In this document: piece by piece, positions 11,981-12,819 of the stretch | Numbering within the stretch: position 1 is the first letter of the stretch | Layout: the number at the start of each line of letters is the position of its first letter | Assembly: GCA_937885235.1 (NCBI GenBank) | Contig: CAKZZK010000068.1 | Span: 1-12,819, forward strand | DNA from: an uncultured Treponema sp. | GTDB taxonomy: Bacteria; Spirochaetota; Spirochaetia; Treponematales; Treponemataceae | Direction of reading: 5' to 3' | DNA: 12,819 bases | Translations under genes and position numbers: made by a program | The notes under the pieces: generated by a model | What the model was told of the DNA's origin: nothing | Seen by the model: only the letters and a program-made list of their open reading frames with translations | Databases searched by the model: none

Positions 11981-12819
11981 ATGAACGTTGCGATGTTTAC
12001 AGACGCATACTATCCGCGGGTGAACGGGGTTGCCGTTTCCGTAAAATCGTATGCGGACGAACTGGCTGTGAGGGGACACAGGGTAATCATTGTATGTTGT
12101 GATTATACGGAGCGGGTGGGGCTCAAGGCAAAGGTCTTCAAGTCATTTTTTTATGATAAGAAGATGAAGGACTCACCAAACGTGGAGGTTTTGCGAATCC
12201 CCGCAGACCATGTATTTTTCTCGGAAGAGGACCGCACCGCACGCTTCAACCAGTGGCGCACCATCAAGCATCAGATGGATATATTCAAGCCCGACGTCGT
12301 ACACATCAATTCAGAGTTTTTTATGGGCTGGTATGGGCTTACCTATGCGCGCCACCGTCACATAGCTATGGTTTTCACCTTCCACACGCTTTGGGAAGAC
12401 TATATCAGCAACTACCTGCCCGCCGTGCCTCCTTCGGCTTCCAGAATGATAGGACGGCAGATTGTAAAATTTTACTTAAAACGTGCGGATGAAATCATCT
12501 GTCCGACTGAGCGAATAGCAAAGGTGACAAAAGACTACGGGGTAGACCGCCCTGTGGACATCCTGCCGACAGGCATTCCCGATAATGTCATTAAAATAGA
12601 AAAGAAAAGACAGTCCTCGTTTTTTACCCAGTTCTACCGCGAGTTTCCTGCCTTGAAGGGAAAAAAGGTTTTGCTCTATGTGGGCCGCGTGGTGAAGGAA
12701 AAAAATCTCGGCTTCCTCTTTGACGTCTTTGCAGAAGTGTATAAAAGCGTGCAGGATATAGCCCTGCTTTTTGTGGGCGGCGGTCCTGAGCTTGCCCCCT
12801 TGAAAGAAAGAGCCGCCAC
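11981..12819 (+). CDS. GT4-family glycosyltransferase, 3' end outside window
   Basis: 279 complete codons are visible and the frame is open to the window edge. The N-terminus MNVAMFTDAYYPRVNGVAVSV is the first strand and glycine loop of a GT-B, family 4 glycosyltransferase. FTFHTLWEDYI (132-142) resembles the HT-x2-ED-Y segment of diacylglycerol glucosyltransferases of the MgtA/Ugt type. CPTERIA (174-180), LPTGIP (195-200), YVGRVVKEKNL (233-243) and FVGGGPE (264-270) are the usual start and sugar-nucleotide side of the C-terminal Rossmann domain. It probably adds a sugar from a nucleotide donor to a membrane lipid or glycan; donor and acceptor are not readable, and the catalytic C-terminal motif lies beyond the edge. 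It diverges from GH127. Confidence 0.9.
   Translation, partial: MNVAMFTDAYYPRVNGVAVSVKSYADELAVRGHRVIIVCCDYTERVGLKAKVFKSFFYDKKMKDSPNVEVLRIPADHVFFSEEDRTARFNQWRTIKHQMDIFKPDVVHINSEFFMGWYGLTYARHRHIAMVFTFHTLWEDYISNYLPAVPPSASRMIGRQIVKFYLKRADEIICPTERIAKVTKDYGVDRPVDILPTGIPDNVIKIEKKRQSSFFTQFYREFPALKGKKVLLYVGRVVKEKNLGFLFDVFAEVYKSVQDIALLFVGGGPELAPLKERAA

Noticed and set aside
1..12819. CRISPR arrays, insertion sequences, phage genes, toxin-antitoxin pairs or an anti-phage system
   Set aside because: No regularly spaced repeats, transposase motifs, terminal inverted repeats or defence-type domains were seen; all large genes belong to ordinary cellular families.

Overview
The window reads as chromosomal DNA of a spirochaete, most likely a Treponema-like host-associated species. 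The reasons are an intact flagellar fliS-flgN pair next to a lipoprotein with a permissive spirochaete-type lipobox, a Cache-type chemoreceptor, GC-rich coding DNA with AT-rich gaps, and the overall gene set. A glycoside hydrolase family 127 enzyme fits a gut or oral habitat. The assignment is inferred from gene content; no rRNA is present. I see no phage, transposon, CRISPR array or integration scar. Most of the window is housekeeping DNA, and the least ordinary signals lie in the gaps between genes.

Layout. Positions 1-1645 (minus) hold a methyl-accepting chemotaxis protein whose C-terminus runs off the left edge. The 306-base gap to clpP carries the MCP promoter, what looks like a complete gene for a small RNA of about 85 nt with its own promoter and terminator, and a clpP promoter whose predicted start falls on the A of the clpP ATG. 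A plus-strand cluster follows at 1952-5088: clpP, a UPF0158-GNAT fusion, a protein with a DbpA-type RNA-binding domain but no helicase, and a metallo-beta-lactamase-fold hydrolase. It is tightly spaced and probably one operon.

Positions 5062-7517 (minus) hold a converging flagellar operon, in transcription order fliS, flgN-like chaperone, a lipoprotein of unknown role, and a YfcE-type phosphoesterase. It is preceded by a good sigma-28-like flagellar promoter. The two operons overlap tail to tail by 27 bp. The fliS/ftsH divergent gap (7518-7710) contains three inverted repeats. ftsH (7711-9741) is followed immediately by a promoter and a tRNA-Gly(CCC) gene with some unusual pairs, then a strong terminator shared with the converging GH127 gene (9891-11870, minus). 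A compact divergent promoter region separates GH127 from a GT4 glycosyltransferase that runs off the right edge. That glycosyltransferase also lacks a Shine-Dalgarno site and looks leaderless or nearly so.

Themes: cell-envelope and protein quality control (ClpP, FtsH), motility and chemotaxis (MCP, FliS, FlgN), RNA handling (DbpA-domain protein, candidate sRNA, tRNA) and glycan or glycolipid metabolism (GH127, GT4). The best candidates for something undescribed are the sRNA with an unpaired anti-Shine-Dalgarno stretch, the leaderless arrangement of clpP and the glycosyltransferase, and the lipoprotein of unknown role inside a flagellar chaperone operon. All rest on sequence reading alone.
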